From Pseudoalteromonas ulvae UL12 (GTDB lineage: Bacteria > Pseudomonadota > Gammaproteobacteria > Enterobacterales > Alteromonadaceae): 64,000 bases of DNA. The DNA is taken from contig NZ_AQHJ01000023.1 in the NCBI RefSeq assembly GCF_014925405.1, positions 248,001 to 312,000 of the forward strand, read 5' to 3'. The notes beneath the pieces are model-generated. The model had not been told where the DNA came from. It made no database searches and saw only the letters and a list, made by a program, of their open reading frames with translations. The position numbers and the translations under genes are program-made. Positions 26,309 through 36,150 of the stretch are shown here, piece by piece; the first letter of the stretch is position 1, and each line of letters begins with the position of its first letter.

Positions 26309-27340
26309 TTACTCAAGTTGCTTGAGTTTGTGGGCCACCAAAGGATCATCGGGCGCGAGTTGTTGCGCCACTTCCAGTAATTGAATGGCATCTTCCGGGT
26401 GGGTTTCTTGATGCTTCAGCGCCACGTCAATTAATGGTTGAATATCAATTTGAGCTTGATGCTCTTGAATATGAGCCTGTTTCTCATCAATTAAAATTCG
26501 ATGTGCAGTGCTAAGTAACCCCAATCGATGGGCTGAATTTTTATTGGCTCGGTTTAACTGCTTGTAATAATCTTCTTTAAAGCGCAACGTACGAGTTTGC
26601 TGCCTAAATTGAGCAATATCAATATCTTGATTAAGAATAAAATCGACAGCAACTTGCTTATAAAAACCAAATTTATTCAAATACGTTGCATGGGTGCCAT
26701 GGCCCATACCAAACACTCGTAAATGCTTCAGTTGCGGGTAGCGCTTGGCATGACTGCGGTCAATGCGATTAGTTGGATCGTAAATGATGTATCCTTTGGC
26801 ATCACCTAAATCAAGGTCGTGATACGCTCCTTCCCAATCAAACTGCTGCGCAATATCTGTACTAGAGCGATCATCCCACGGGGCTAACTGCTTGTTCTTG
26901 GTACTGACGGGGTGAAACAATAACACTTGATCTAATTTGAGTAATCGCGCAAAAGAACCAATGGCAAATCCCCCTCGGCTTAGTCCGTAACCGAGTCGTT
27001 GTTCAAACGGATCCAACATAGTGGCAATTTGTTCTAGGAAAAAAATCACATTGCGATTTCTAAACCAATTGCTTTTACCAAGATGCTGAAAAGCTATCAC
27101 ATTCACATTCTGTTTTTTAGCGAGGCGATAACCCCATGGCGCAAAGTCATCATGCAGATCATGCTCTTGAACATCGGTACCAGCAGGTGAAAACAAAAAC
27201 AGTAACGGTCGGTTCAGATCAACAAAGTCATACTTCACGTACACATCGCCAAGTAAATCGCCCCCCACCATAGGTAGTCTCGCTTGCTGCTCGTCGCGGG
27301 CCAGTGTTAACCATTCATCTAACCAATACAGTAATTTCAT
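26309..27340 (-). CDS. Alpha/beta-hydrolase-like protein with C-terminal helical repeats
   Basis: 343 residues from the ATG at 27340, which has GGAGGAAAA directly upstream; the ORF could extend further but without support. LLFLFSPAGTD, a GYGLSRGGFAIG elbow (G-x-S-x-G) and a GMGHGTHATY histidine late in the domain suggest an alpha/beta hydrolase fold, related in general shape to Asp2-like proteins. The last ~45 residues (ETHPEDAIQLLEVAQQLAPDD) look like a tetratricopeptide-type helix pair. No signal peptide is visible. A role in modifying or carrying a surface glycan is possible but not shown. Confidence 0.6.
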   Translation of the reverse strand: MKLLYWLDEWLTLARDEQQARLPMVGGDLLGDVYVKYDFVDLNRPLLFLFSPAGTDVQEHDLHDDFAPWGYRLAKKQNVNVIAFQHLGKSNWFRNRNVIFFLEQIATMLDPFEQRLGYGLSRGGFAIGSFARLLKLDQVLLFHPVSTKNKQLAPWDDRSSTDIAQQFDWEGAYHDLDLGDAKGYIIYDPTNRIDRSHAKRYPQLKHLRVFGMGHGTHATYLNKFGFYKQVAVDFILNQDIDIAQFRQQTRTLRFKEDYYKQLNRANKNSAHRLGLLSTAHRILIDEKQAHIQEHQAQIDIQPLIDVALKHQETHPEDAIQLLEVAQQLAPDDPLVAHKLKQLE

Positions 27341-27474
27341 TTTTCCTCCAGCTGATGAAATTCGGCGAAGATCATAACAAATTAGCAGATGTATGCACAA
27401 TTTGATTTAAATTTGCCTGCACTTACTTGCGCCACACTTGCGCCAAACAACTTTAAATGCAGCTTAAACAAACA

Positions 27475-27500
27475 AAAAACGAGGCCTGAGCCTCGTTTTT
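27475..27500 (-). terminator. Rho-independent terminator of the hut operon
   Basis: AAAAACGAGGC, loop CTGA, GCCTCGTTTTT. It lies 21 bases beyond the hutU stop in the direction of transcription and has T tracts for both strands. Confidence 0.9.
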
Positions 27501-27520
27501 ACCGTCGCTAAAAAGCAACT

Positions 27521-29533
27521 TTACAGCGACAAATTGTCAAACACCGCGTCATCCACTCGGTTTGCAAGGGTTACTTTTAGTTTAGGTGTACGAGCCATTT
27601 CGCGTTTAATGGCAAAATTAGCTTCTTCATTGCGTGCCCAGCTTCGACGGGCAATACCGTTATTGACATCAAACAGTAACATCGATTTTAAGCGTCGCTC
27701 AGCATCGGCGCTACCATCTAGCAGCATTCCAAAGCCACCGTTAATCACTTCGCCCCAACCAACTCCACCACCGTTATGAATTGATACCCACGTCGCGCCA
27801 CGAAAGCTGTCACCAATCACATTGTGAATCGCCATATCGGCGGTAAAACGGCTGCCGTCATAAATGTTAGATGTTTCACGAAACGGTGAATCCGTACCAC
27901 TCACATCGTGATGATCACGCCCAAGCACCACAGGGCCAATGTCACCGCGATTAATCGCATCGTTAAAGGCTTTGGCGATTTCCATCCGCCCCTCTGCATC
28001 AGCGTACAAAATCCGCGCTTGTGAGCCAACCACCAGCTTGTTTTGCTTCGCGTCTTTAATCCATGTGATGTTATCTTGCATTTGCTGCTGAATTTCAGCA
28101 GGTGACTCAGCCATTATTTTAGTTAAGACATCAGCTGCAATAGCATCTGTTTTATCTAAATCTTCAGGCTTGCCAGATGCACACACCCAACGGAACGGGC
28201 CAAATCCGTAGTCAAAACACATCGGGCCAAGAATATCTTGAACATACGATGGGTATTTAAAATCAATACCGTTCTCGGCCATCACATCGCCACCCGCTCG
28301 CGAGGCTTCGAGTAAAAAGGCATTACCGTAATCAAAAAAGTAGGTGCCTTTGGCGGTGTGTTTATTGACCGCTGCCGCGTGGCGCTTGAGGGTCGCTTGT
28401 ACTTTTTGCTTAAAGACTTCTGGCTCTTCACGAATGAGGCGATTTGATTCTTCATAGCTAATATCAACCGGGTAATAACCGCCCGACCACGGGTTATGCA
28501 GCGAAGTTTGATCTGAACCTAAGTGAACATAAATACCTTGCTGGTCAAATTTTTCCCACACATCCACTATGTTACCAATAAAGGCTATCGAGACGACTTC
28601 TTGATTGTGTTGTGCCAATTTAACACGGGCAATTAAGTCATCGATGTTATCAATCAGCTCATCAACCCAACCTTGTTGATGGCGTTTAGTCGCCGCTTTA
28701 GGGTTGACCTCAGCACACACAGTAATACAGTTGGCAATGTTACCCGCTTTTGGTTGCGCGCCACTCATACCGCCAAGGCCTGCGGTTAAGAAAATTTTGC
28801 CTTTAGGGCTTTCGCCTTGTGCAAGCACTTTTCGAAACGCATTCATCACAGTGATAGTGGTGCCATGTACGATGCCTTGTGGCCCTATGTACATAAACGA
28901 GCCAGCAGTCATTTGGCCATACTGAGTGACGCCAAGTGCATTAAATTTTTCCCAGTCATCAGGCTGTGAGTAATTCGGGATCATCATGCCATTAGTTACA
29001 ACAACTCGCGGTGCTTCTTTTGAAGATGGAAAGAGCCCCATCGGATGACCCGAATACATGTGCAAGGTTTGATCTTCTTCCATTTCGCTTAAGTATTTCA
29101 TTGCTAACACATACTGCGCCCAGTTTTGGAACACCGCGCCATTGCCGCCGTAGGTGATTAGCTCTTCTGGGTGCTGTGCCACAGCAGGATCAAGGTTGTT
29201 ATCAATCATCAGCATGATGGCCGCCGCTTGTTCACACTTTGCCGGATAATCACTGATCGAACGCGCAGTTAAGCTATAACTTGGCTTAAAGCGATACATG
29301 TAAATGCGGCCAAAGTTTTTAAGCTCTTGTGCAAACTCTGCCGCTAACTCGCTGTGCCACTCTTTAGGGAAATAACGCAGAGCATTGCGAAGCGCAAGCT
29401 GCTTTTCATCCGCTGATAAGATGTCTTTACGTTTTGGCGCGCGGTTCGCATCAGCCGGATATGGCTTAGCAGCAGGTAGATCGTTTGGGATCCCTTGCTT
29501 GATCTGGGCTTGAAAATTCATCAGGTCTGTCAT
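27521..29533 (-). CDS. hutU: Urocanate hydratase
   Basis: 670 residues, longer than the common ~555-residue form and typical of the long urocanase variant. It converts urocanate to imidazolone propionate with tightly bound NAD, the second step of histidine breakdown. Visible marks are YGGNGAVFQNWAQY, TAGSFMYIGPQGIVHGTT, TAGLGGMSGAQPKA for the NAD-binding region, and VSGTDSPFRETSN and HNGGGVGWGEVINGGFG toward the end. AAGGAG precedes the ATG. It lies 13 bases after hutH and shares its transcript. The imidazolonepropionase (hutI) and hutG genes are not in the window. Confidence 0.95.
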   Translation of the reverse strand: MTDLMNFQAQIKQGIPNDLPAAKPYPADANRAPKRKDILSADEKQLALRNALRYFPKEWHSELAAEFAQELKNFGRIYMYRFKPSYSLTARSISDYPAKCEQAAAIMLMIDNNLDPAVAQHPEELITYGGNGAVFQNWAQYVLAMKYLSEMEEDQTLHMYSGHPMGLFPSSKEAPRVVVTNGMMIPNYSQPDDWEKFNALGVTQYGQMTAGSFMYIGPQGIVHGTTITVMNAFRKVLAQGESPKGKIFLTAGLGGMSGAQPKAGNIANCITVCAEVNPKAATKRHQQGWVDELIDNIDDLIARVKLAQHNQEVVSIAFIGNIVDVWEKFDQQGIYVHLGSDQTSLHNPWSGGYYPVDISYEESNRLIREEPEVFKQKVQATLKRHAAAVNKHTAKGTYFFDYGNAFLLEASRAGGDVMAENGIDFKYPSYVQDILGPMCFDYGFGPFRWVCASGKPEDLDKTDAIAADVLTKIMAESPAEIQQQMQDNITWIKDAKQNKLVVGSQARILYADAEGRMEIAKAFNDAINRGDIGPVVLGRDHHDVSGTDSPFRETSNIYDGSRFTADMAIHNVIGDSFRGATWVSIHNGGGVGWGEVINGGFGMLLDGSADAERRLKSMLLFDVNNGIARRSWARNEEANFAIKREMARTPKLKVTLANRVDDAVFDNLSL

Positions 29534-29546
29534 TCGAATGGGCTCC

Positions 29547-31040
29547 TTAATTCACTGTCAGTGATTGTGATTTTACCAAGGCAATCATGGCATCGATATC
29601 CGGCTTGAGCAGGCGATCTTCTTCAAGCTTGGCCACTTTTTCGCGGATAATGGCAAAGTTTTCTTCGATGATATCAGAGCAGGTATTTGGTCGTCTAAAG
29701 TCAATCGCTTGCGCGGCGTACATGAGTTCAATGGCAATGATTTTTTCTAAATTACCTAAAATCTGATTAAGTTTACGACCCGAAATACTGCCCATAGAAA
29801 CATGATCTTCTTGCCCCATTGATGTCGGTACGCTGTCTGCTGAAGGTGGGAAGCACAGTGATTTATTTTCAGTCACCAATGCCGCAGTGGTGTACTGCGG
29901 GATCATCATGCCCGAGTTTAAGCCACCTGATGATGTCAATAAACGTGGCAAACCGTGCAAGCCCTCAAGCAATAAATAACAACGACGATCAGCAATGTTG
30001 CCAAGCTCCGCTGCCGCAATCGAGGCATAATCAAGCACCATCGCTAGTGGTTGGCCATGGAAACTACCGCCAGAAATCGCTTCTTCGCTGCTGATGATAA
30101 TGGGGTTATCAGTCACCGAGTTCATCTCGATTTCAGCCAGTTCTTTTAAGTGATTGTACGCATTACGTGAAGCACCATGCACTTGTGGAATACAGCGTAG
30201 TGAATACGGATCTTGCACGCGATCACAATCTGAATGCGCTTGCATATTTTGTGAATCTTTAAATAATCGTCTCATACGCCCTGCGACTTCAATATTACCC
30301 GCAAAAGCGCGCAATTGGTGCAACTCAGCTCTAAAAGGTGATTGGCTGCCTTGCATGCCTTCGATGCTCATCGCACCGGCCACATCGGCTAAATCAAGTA
30401 AGTAGCGCATTTTTGTCAGTGCAGTAATCGCATGCGATAAAATAAATTGCGTCCCGTTGATTAATGCCAGTCCTTCTTTTGCATGCAACTCTAGTGCTTC
30501 GAGGTTGTGCTCTTTGAGCGCTTGTGCGGCAGGGACTGTGCTGTCACCTTGCCAAAACTCCCCTTCACCAATTAAAGGTAAAAATAAGTGCGATAACGGC
30601 GCTAAGTCACCCGATGCACCGACTGAGCCTTGCTCTGGCACAGTTGGAATAAGATCAAGCTCAATAAACTTAAGCATGCGCTCAACCACCACTAAGCGAA
30701 TACCTGAAAACCCTTGGCTCAGCGCCTGTACTTTGGTGATCAGCATCAATTTAGAAATCGATTTATCAATCGATTCGCCCACACCTACTGCATGGGTAAT
30801 TAAGAGATTTTTTTGTAAAAGGTGAGTTTCAGCAGGTGAGATTTGTGTGTCGCACAATGGGCCAAAGCCAGTATTGATGCCATATACGGCTTTATCAGAA
30901 CTGGCCATAATGTCGACATTTTGTCGGCTTTTATTAATATTATCGATGGCTTCTTGGCAAAGCTCAGCCGTTATGGTGCCATTAGCGATGCCATTGACGA
31001 TATCTAGGTTTAGTTGGTCGATACCATATCTAAACGTCAT
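29547..31040 (-). CDS. hutH: Histidine ammonia-lyase
   Basis: 497 residues. It removes ammonia from histidine to give urocanate. The MIO prosthetic group forms from the Ala-Ser-Gly in GSVGASGDLAPLSH, near residue 140. The active-site tyrosine lies in YGINTGFGPL, and QDYSLR-type sequence appears as VQDPYSLRCIPQVHG. The start is the ATG at 31040, preceded by GGAGAGAAAT; an upstream in-frame codon would add an unconserved leader. It is the first gene of the hutHU operon and divergent from a LysR regulator. Confidence 0.96.
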   Translation of the reverse strand: MTFRYGIDQLNLDIVNGIANGTITAELCQEAIDNINKSRQNVDIMASSDKAVYGINTGFGPLCDTQISPAETHLLQKNLLITHAVGVGESIDKSISKLMLITKVQALSQGFSGIRLVVVERMLKFIELDLIPTVPEQGSVGASGDLAPLSHLFLPLIGEGEFWQGDSTVPAAQALKEHNLEALELHAKEGLALINGTQFILSHAITALTKMRYLLDLADVAGAMSIEGMQGSQSPFRAELHQLRAFAGNIEVAGRMRRLFKDSQNMQAHSDCDRVQDPYSLRCIPQVHGASRNAYNHLKELAEIEMNSVTDNPIIISSEEAISGGSFHGQPLAMVLDYASIAAAELGNIADRRCYLLLEGLHGLPRLLTSSGGLNSGMMIPQYTTAALVTENKSLCFPPSADSVPTSMGQEDHVSMGSISGRKLNQILGNLEKIIAIELMYAAQAIDFRRPNTCSDIIEENFAIIREKVAKLEEDRLLKPDIDAMIALVKSQSLTVN

Positions 31041-31199
31041 ATTTCTCTCCTCACTCATTGTTCTTATACGTCTCGAATGCACTCATTTAATGCACTCGTG
31101 ACGCGCAATGACCTAATGCTAGCTTGCTGCTGTTGTTTTATAAATGCATAATAATCGATGTTTATTCCGATTTTATCGAACTAAAGAGAGAGCAAACCA

Positions 31200-32093
31200 A
31201 TGCAAGTGCATGATGTTGACCTACGCTTATTGCGTATTTTTGTTGCTATTGTTGAATGCGGAGGGCTCTCTGCGGCTGAATCACGCTTAAATATCGGTCG
31301 TTCGACCATTAGTTCGCATTTATCGGACTTAGAAGTGCGTTTAGGAATAAAACTGTGCAAACGCGGGCGCAGCGGCTTTGAATTAACCGAATCAGGCCGC
31401 ATTACTTACCAAGCCTCACTGGAGCTATTACAGCAATGCGACGCCTTTGCCAGCACAGTGGCTAGCTCTAAAAACGAGCTTTCGGGTCGCGTAACCATTG
31501 CGATTATCGACACCCTGGTTAGCGATCCCCGCTCGGGCGTTGCACACGCCATTGCCGCGCTGAAAAGTAAAAGCAAAAACATTCAGTTTGATATCAATGT
31601 CTGCGAAGCCCGCGAAGTCGAAACCTCTGTGGTCAATGGTCGTTCGTTAGTGGGAATTGGTGTCAGCCGTCATCATTTACGCGGCCTGACTTATACTCCG
31701 CTTCATAACGAAACCAACTATTTGTACTGTGGTGTGGGTCATCCGTTATTTAATTGCCCACCTCAATCGGTCGACGCACATTTGGCTGATGCCGAGGTGA
31801 TCACCAGTAATTATATGCGTGATAAAGAGCTGCGAAACGATGGTTTAAACTACCAAAATAGCGCCATAGCCTACCATGATGAAGGCATTGCTCACTTGAT
31901 TTTGTCGGGCAAATTTATTGGTTACTTGCCCGAACACTACGCGGCGCATTGGGTTGAAAAAGGGCTGTTTAAAGCCATAAACCCAGCCCAATACTCTTAC
32001 CAAATTCCACTGATGCTGATCACCACAAAAACGGCGACACCCTCACCTTTAACACAAGCCATTATTAAAGAAATTAAGCGCAGCCATCAGTAA
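31200..32093 (+). CDS. LysR-family transcriptional regulator, probable hut regulator
   Basis: 297 residues. The N-terminal helix-turn-helix (DLRLLRIFVAIVECGGLSAAE, RSTISSHLSDLE) is standard for LysR proteins, followed by a substrate-binding co-inducer domain. It is divergent from hutH with a 159-base shared upstream region, the classic arrangement in which a LysR protein controls the adjacent operon. Most studied hut systems use the GntR-type HutC instead, so this would be a different control. Urocanate or histidine is the likely co-inducer (inference). Confidence 0.85.
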   Translation: MQVHDVDLRLLRIFVAIVECGGLSAAESRLNIGRSTISSHLSDLEVRLGIKLCKRGRSGFELTESGRITYQASLELLQQCDAFASTVASSKNELSGRVTIAIIDTLVSDPRSGVAHAIAALKSKSKNIQFDINVCEAREVETSVVNGRSLVGIGVSRHHLRGLTYTPLHNETNYLYCGVGHPLFNCPPQSVDAHLADAEVITSNYMRDKELRNDGLNYQNSAIAYHDEGIAHLILSGKFIGYLPEHYAAHWVEKGLFKAINPAQYSYQIPLMLITTKTATPSPLTQAIIKEIKRSHQ

Positions 32094-32119
32094 CAAATAA
32101 GAATCAATCTTTGCAAACT

Positions 32120-32446
32120 TTATGCTTTTTGAGCCGCACAATGCTGAGTTAAATAGTCAACCCACCACGATGGATCTGCCATTATAAACTCAAAAGAGCG
32201 CCCATCAGACAGCGTGATGTGGATAGCGCTGGCAGTGATAGCCAAAAGCCCTGCAGCTTTGCCTGATGCAAGTTTAATGTTTGAAATATCGTTGCAAGCA
32301 AAATTATATGGACCTAAGCCAAATGCCGCATTAAGGGGCGTAAACCCAACCTCATTGGCTGTGACCCAAAACGTCCCATCAGCCTTCGCCACACCTTGCT
32401 GCGCTGTGGCAAACGTTGAGTTAAGTTTCGTATTTTGCACAATCAC
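32120..32446 (-). CDS. Small hypothetical protein, possible PH/GRAM-like fold
   Basis: 108 residues, or 106 if translation begins at the GTG at 32440, which is better spaced from AAGGAAGG. The sequence is strand-rich (DGTFWVTANEVGFTPL, IHITLSDGRSFEFIM) and ends with a helix (PSWWVDYLTQHC), resembling small PH- or GRAM-like domains. No signal peptide. The function is unknown. Confidence 0.55.
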   Translation of the reverse strand: MIVQNTKLNSTFATAQQGVAKADGTFWVTANEVGFTPLNAAFGLGPYNFACNDISNIKLASGKAAGLLAITASAIHITLSDGRSFEFIMADPSWWVDYLTQHCAAQKA

Positions 32447-32616
32447 CTTCCTTCATGTTATTTGTTGAGATAAAACGCATGCTAAAACGAATCAAACTGG
32501 ATCATAGCGAACCCAGTGCATGACTCACAAGTGTCAAAGCTCATACTTCAGCTATGACATCTGTCACTGTTTTAGTCTTTAAAAATTTGTATAATCATCA
32601 AAAAAAGTGGAACTCT

Positions 32617-33759
32617 ATGGATACTCCCATCCGGCATAACACTGACTGGCGTTTTTCAACTCTCACCTCATGGCTTGCGGCCACAGGAGCGTGTGCTTAC
32701 TACGCTGATTCTTTTTTGAACTTGACAATATTACTGGGTATCAATGTATGCATTTTGCCGTTACTTCTTTATGTGATTAAACACCCGAATAAGCATGTAT
32801 TGCCCATGGCTGGCTGCTATTTTTTACTTATTTTGTGCCTGCTCCCGTTCACATCCACCTCATTGGTGTTTATTCACTTAGTGATGTTTACCGCTGTGTT
32901 TAGCCCCCACTTTGCGCTCTCGCGTTTTGTCATGGCTATTTTGGGCGCAATGCTCGTTTACGGTGCATGTCATTATGATACTTGGCAAGGCGATATACCT
33001 TGGCTGATGTTTATCGTATGGTTCTTTTTTTGTGTAACAAATTGGTTTATCAGCCGTAAAATAGTCGAAAGCCTTAATATGCATTATCAATCTCGTCAGA
33101 ATTACAAAGAGCTGCAAGCCACTCAGCAAATGATGAGTGCCATGAGCGCGAAACAAGAACGACGAGCAATTTCACGAGAGTTACACGATTCATTAGGCCA
33201 CAAGCTCACGGCGTTAAGTGTTAATTTAGATTTTGCAAAGCGCACCGCCCCAACAGACTTGCAAACAATGCTGATAAACTGCCATCAAATCAGCCAAGAT
33301 GTGCTCGAAGAGGTCAGAGACATAGTGAGCACACAGCGTGAAGATAAAGCACTGCTCAAAGAGGTAATTGAATCCATTTGTGCGCTGACACCCAACTTAA
33401 AAGCACACATCAACATTGATAAAAACAGCGCGTACATGTCACAAGATAGTACGTTATGTGTCATTCGCTTTTGCCAAGAAATGCTCAGTAATACGCTTAA
33501 GCACACACACGCGACAGAGATTACATTTAACGTGACGCAAGAGGAACAACACACGATGCTAAGCGCTGAGGCTTTTCATAATCAACCAGAAACGGTGCTC
33601 CCAAAACCGGGTAATGGCTTAACAGGCCTCGCTGAACGAGTCGCGCAATTTAATGGCCATTTCACGCAAGCCATCGAAAATCAGGTCTTAATCAATACCA
33701 TTAACCTGCCTTTATGTCAGTCCAATCATTCGCATGCAAATGCAGAGGTCATCCAATGA
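32617..33759 (+). CDS. NarL-type sensor histidine kinase (HisKA_3)
   Basis: 380 residues from the ATG at 32617, with AGTGGA upstream; the ORF is open further back without a ribosome site. Five or six hydrophobic segments make up residues ~15-150. The dimerisation/phospho-acceptor motif ISRELHDSLGHKLTAL has His190. The ATPase domain is short, with RFCQEMLSNTLKHTHA and GNGLTGLAERV. The gene overlaps the response regulator by four bases (ATGA). It forms a pair with it; the signal is unknown. Confidence 0.88.
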   Translation: MDTPIRHNTDWRFSTLTSWLAATGACAYYADSFLNLTILLGINVCILPLLLYVIKHPNKHVLPMAGCYFLLILCLLPFTSTSLVFIHLVMFTAVFSPHFALSRFVMAILGAMLVYGACHYDTWQGDIPWLMFIVWFFFCVTNWFISRKIVESLNMHYQSRQNYKELQATQQMMSAMSAKQERRAISRELHDSLGHKLTALSVNLDFAKRTAPTDLQTMLINCHQISQDVLEEVRDIVSTQREDKALLKEVIESICALTPNLKAHINIDKNSAYMSQDSTLCVIRFCQEMLSNTLKHTHATEITFNVTQEEQHTMLSAEAFHNQPETVLPKPGNGLTGLAERVAQFNGHFTQAIENQVLINTINLPLCQSNHSHANAEVIQ

Positions 33760-34370
33760 TTAATTGTCTACTCGTTGAAGATCAAACCTTGTTAAGGTTG
33801 GGGCTTGCAAACTTACTTAACCTTGAGCAAAGCATCAATGTCAGTAGCCAAGCTAGTGATGGTGTTGAGGCGTTGCAAAAGCTCAGTGAAGCCCATTTTG
33901 ATATTGTGCTGCTTGATATGCGCATGCCGAACCTAGATGGATTAGGTGTACTTGAAGCTATGAAACAACGCGGGGACAACACGCCTGTTTTAATCATCAC
34001 CACTTTTGAAGATTGCGATGTCTTGGTCAAGGCGATTAATTTAGGAGCTAAGGGTTATGTACTCAAAAACATCGAGTTAGAAGAGTTCATTAATGCGATT
34101 AATACAGTTATCAGCGGTCAGCTCGTGCTGCAAGATGCGGTCACTCACTATTTGCTCAATCAACAAAACTCCCCGAGCTATCATTTAACAGTAAAAGAGC
34201 TCAGTGTATTGCGTTGTATGTCGTTGGGTATGGCCAATAAAGCCATCGCGCGTTACCTAGATAACTCAGAAGGCACCATTCGTAATCATGTCTCGCAAAT
34301 CATCGCAAAATTAGCAGTACAAGATAGAACACAAGCGGTCATTAAAGCGATTCAAAATCAGTTGGTGTAA
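33756..34370 (+). CDS. NarL/LuxR-family response regulator
   Basis: 204 residues starting at the ATG at 33756 that overlaps the kinase stop. The receiver has Glu8/Asp9 and phospho-acceptor Asp54 in LLDMRMPNLDG, with YVLKN at the conserved lysine. The C-terminal LuxR helix-turn-helix is LTVKELSVLRCMSLGMANKAIA followed by EGTIRNHVSQIIAKL, given here as two parts of one domain. It is the cognate regulator of the HisKA_3 kinase. Targets are not apparent. Confidence 0.9.
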   Translation: MINCLLVEDQTLLRLGLANLLNLEQSINVSSQASDGVEALQKLSEAHFDIVLLDMRMPNLDGLGVLEAMKQRGDNTPVLIITTFEDCDVLVKAINLGAKGYVLKNIELEEFINAINTVISGQLVLQDAVTHYLLNQQNSPSYHLTVKELSVLRCMSLGMANKAIARYLDNSEGTIRNHVSQIIAKLAVQDRTQAVIKAIQNQLV

Positions 34371-34373
34371 GGA

Positions 34374-34406
34374 TAAGTATCACGGCACATCGGTACGTGA
34401 TACTTA
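34374..34406. terminator. 11-bp hairpin between convergent genes
   Basis: TAAGTATCACG and CGTGATACTTA with an 11-base loop, immediately after the regulator stop and 16 bases beyond the end of the convergent methyltransferase gene. No clear U tract. Confidence 0.6.
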
Positions 34407-34421
34407 CCGCCTAAACGCGAA

Positions 34422-35240
34422 TTAACGTTTGCTAAACAACAAAGTCATGCGGTTAGATTCGCCGACTTTTTTGAATTTTTCTTTATCCGCTTCTTCTTTG
34501 ACATTAAGTGATGGTGGTAATGACCACACGCCACCTTCTACACCATCAACGATAATGCGGTCTTGATGGTTGTTATGAAAATACGCTTCTGCGTGCAAAT
34601 CAAACCCTGCCGCTTTAGCTACCGCAACCACATATGATTTAGGTAGATAACCTTTTTTAGCGGTTGCAACAGCGTCATATCCTTCAGGAGCTTGGTGTTG
34701 AACCACCCCTAATTTTCCGCCCTTTTTCAGCATTTGGTTAAACTGACCAAAGGCTGCAGCGAGATCATTGCTATTTTGTAAGCCGTGTAAACCACGAAAG
34801 GTCAGAACCACATCCGCATCTGTGGTGGCTTTATCAACACCTGCTTTGGGATCAAAATCAGCCACAATCACTTTGCCATACACACCTTTGTTGCCTGCTA
34901 ATTTCTGTTCAAAATTAGTGCGTGAGCGTTTACGGTATTCAGAGGCAACATTAGTCGGGTAATGCGCCGCCACGAGCGTGCCTTGCTCTTTTAACATCGG
35001 CGCTAAAATTTCAGTGTACCAACCGCCGCCCGGCATAATTTCAACCACTTTGCTATTTGGCTTCACACCAAAAAAATCAAGGGTTTGATAAGGCTTACGG
35101 AATTCATCACGCTGCTGATTTTTGTCACTACGATGTGAATTATCGACACTGTGATGACCATGGCCATCGGCCAAAGATGCAAAAGGCACTGCTGCACACA
35201 GTAACAATGCTGCTGGAAGGAATCGCTTCGAATTGTTCAT
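34422..35240 (-). CDS. Exported SAM-dependent methyltransferase-like protein
   Basis: 272 residues. A signal peptide (~1-24, LPAALLLCAAVPFASLADG) is followed by a histidine-rich segment (GHGHHSVDNSH). The core is a class I methyltransferase: VVEIMPGGGWYTEILAPML is motif I, VADFDP a later acidic strand, ADVVLTFRGLHGL motif IV and LKKGGKLGVVQH motif V. Such signal-bearing methyltransferases occur in marine gammaproteobacteria, but SAM supply outside the cytoplasm is unexplained. It may be a repurposed fold. A single gene. Confidence 0.75.
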   Translation of the reverse strand: MNNSKRFLPAALLLCAAVPFASLADGHGHHSVDNSHRSDKNQQRDEFRKPYQTLDFFGVKPNSKVVEIMPGGGWYTEILAPMLKEQGTLVAAHYPTNVASEYRKRSRTNFEQKLAGNKGVYGKVIVADFDPKAGVDKATTDADVVLTFRGLHGLQNSNDLAAAFGQFNQMLKKGGKLGVVQHQAPEGYDAVATAKKGYLPKSYVVAVAKAAGFDLHAEAYFHNNHQDRIIVDGVEGGVWSLPPSLNVKEEADKEKFKKVGESNRMTLLFSKR

Positions 35241-35361
35241 TTTAGTTTCCTGAGTTAAGAATAATTAACCCATTTATACACTGACTATTAAAGAATAGGT
35301 CACTGTTTGCGATGAAAAATTTTACACTTTAGGCTCAGTGACCCATTACACTCATTTCCTT

Positions 35362-35979
35362 TTACTCTGCCCGATACGCTTGTCCAGCTTGTAAACCGCA
35401 CTGATGTGGAGCTGTATTTTTAAAGGTAACAGGTATCGTTTGTCCACACGGAAGTTGATTATAATTGGGCGGCAAATTTGGCCCACATTGCTGCACATCA
35501 AAATGCAAGTGATGCCCACCCGTTTGTCCTGTATCGCCACTTTTTGCAATTAACTGTCCAGTTTTAACTCTTTGCCCTTCAGAGACTAACGCACCATCAT
35601 GGGTTAAATGGATATAGCGTGCAATTGAACCATCATCATGGCGAATAAACACAAAATTTTCGTGAAGATCTTGGCCATTACCATCATGAAACTGCTCTCT
35701 AATAGCCACCACTACGCCCTCTCTTGCAGCGACAATCTCTGTCCCTATCGGCATGATAAAATCGAGCGCATACAATCCAACGCCTTGATTAGACTTTCGA
35801 TAATGACCGGTCGAAACGACCACTTCATGGGTGGTACCGATTTGATAAGGGAGCACATAGGGTGACTCTTCCTGATTCGAAAAGACACGACAATCAAGCG
35901 TAGGTTTTGCTAATACTGCCGCACAATTGAATAATAAAGCACTTAAAATAAATGAAGTTTTTGTCATTGGACTGTCCAT
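35362..35979 (-). CDS. M23-family peptidase (lysostaphin/LytM-type), exported
   Basis: 205 residues, or 201 if the second ATG at 35967 is used. A signal peptide (SFILSALLFNCAAVLAKP) precedes the peptidase. Metal ligands appear as the histidine of STGHYRKSN, the aspartate of YALDFIMPIGT and the histidine pair of GGHHLHFDV, the arrangement of the M23 subgroup with a spaced first ligand. The substrate would be peptidoglycan cross-bridges or peptides in the periplasm. It appears complete and stands alone. Confidence 0.82.
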   Translation of the reverse strand: MDSPMTKTSFILSALLFNCAAVLAKPTLDCRVFSNQEESPYVLPYQIGTTHEVVVSTGHYRKSNQGVGLYALDFIMPIGTEIVAAREGVVVAIREQFHDGNGQDLHENFVFIRHDDGSIARYIHLTHDGALVSEGQRVKTGQLIAKSGDTGQTGGHHLHFDVQQCGPNLPPNYNQLPCGQTIPVTFKNTAPHQCGLQAGQAYRAE

Positions 35980-36150
35980 GATTAAAAACTTATTAGACGT
36001 AACAAAAATATAAAAGGTTTAAATAAGGAACAAAGAAGTTCGAAGATTTTATAACATAAAATAGAATAACGCTGTCTAGGTTAAGGAGGTGACTAACAAA
36101 GGTGCTCCATGGAGGAAAGGCTGCCGATTACACTCAACAGCCTGACACAA

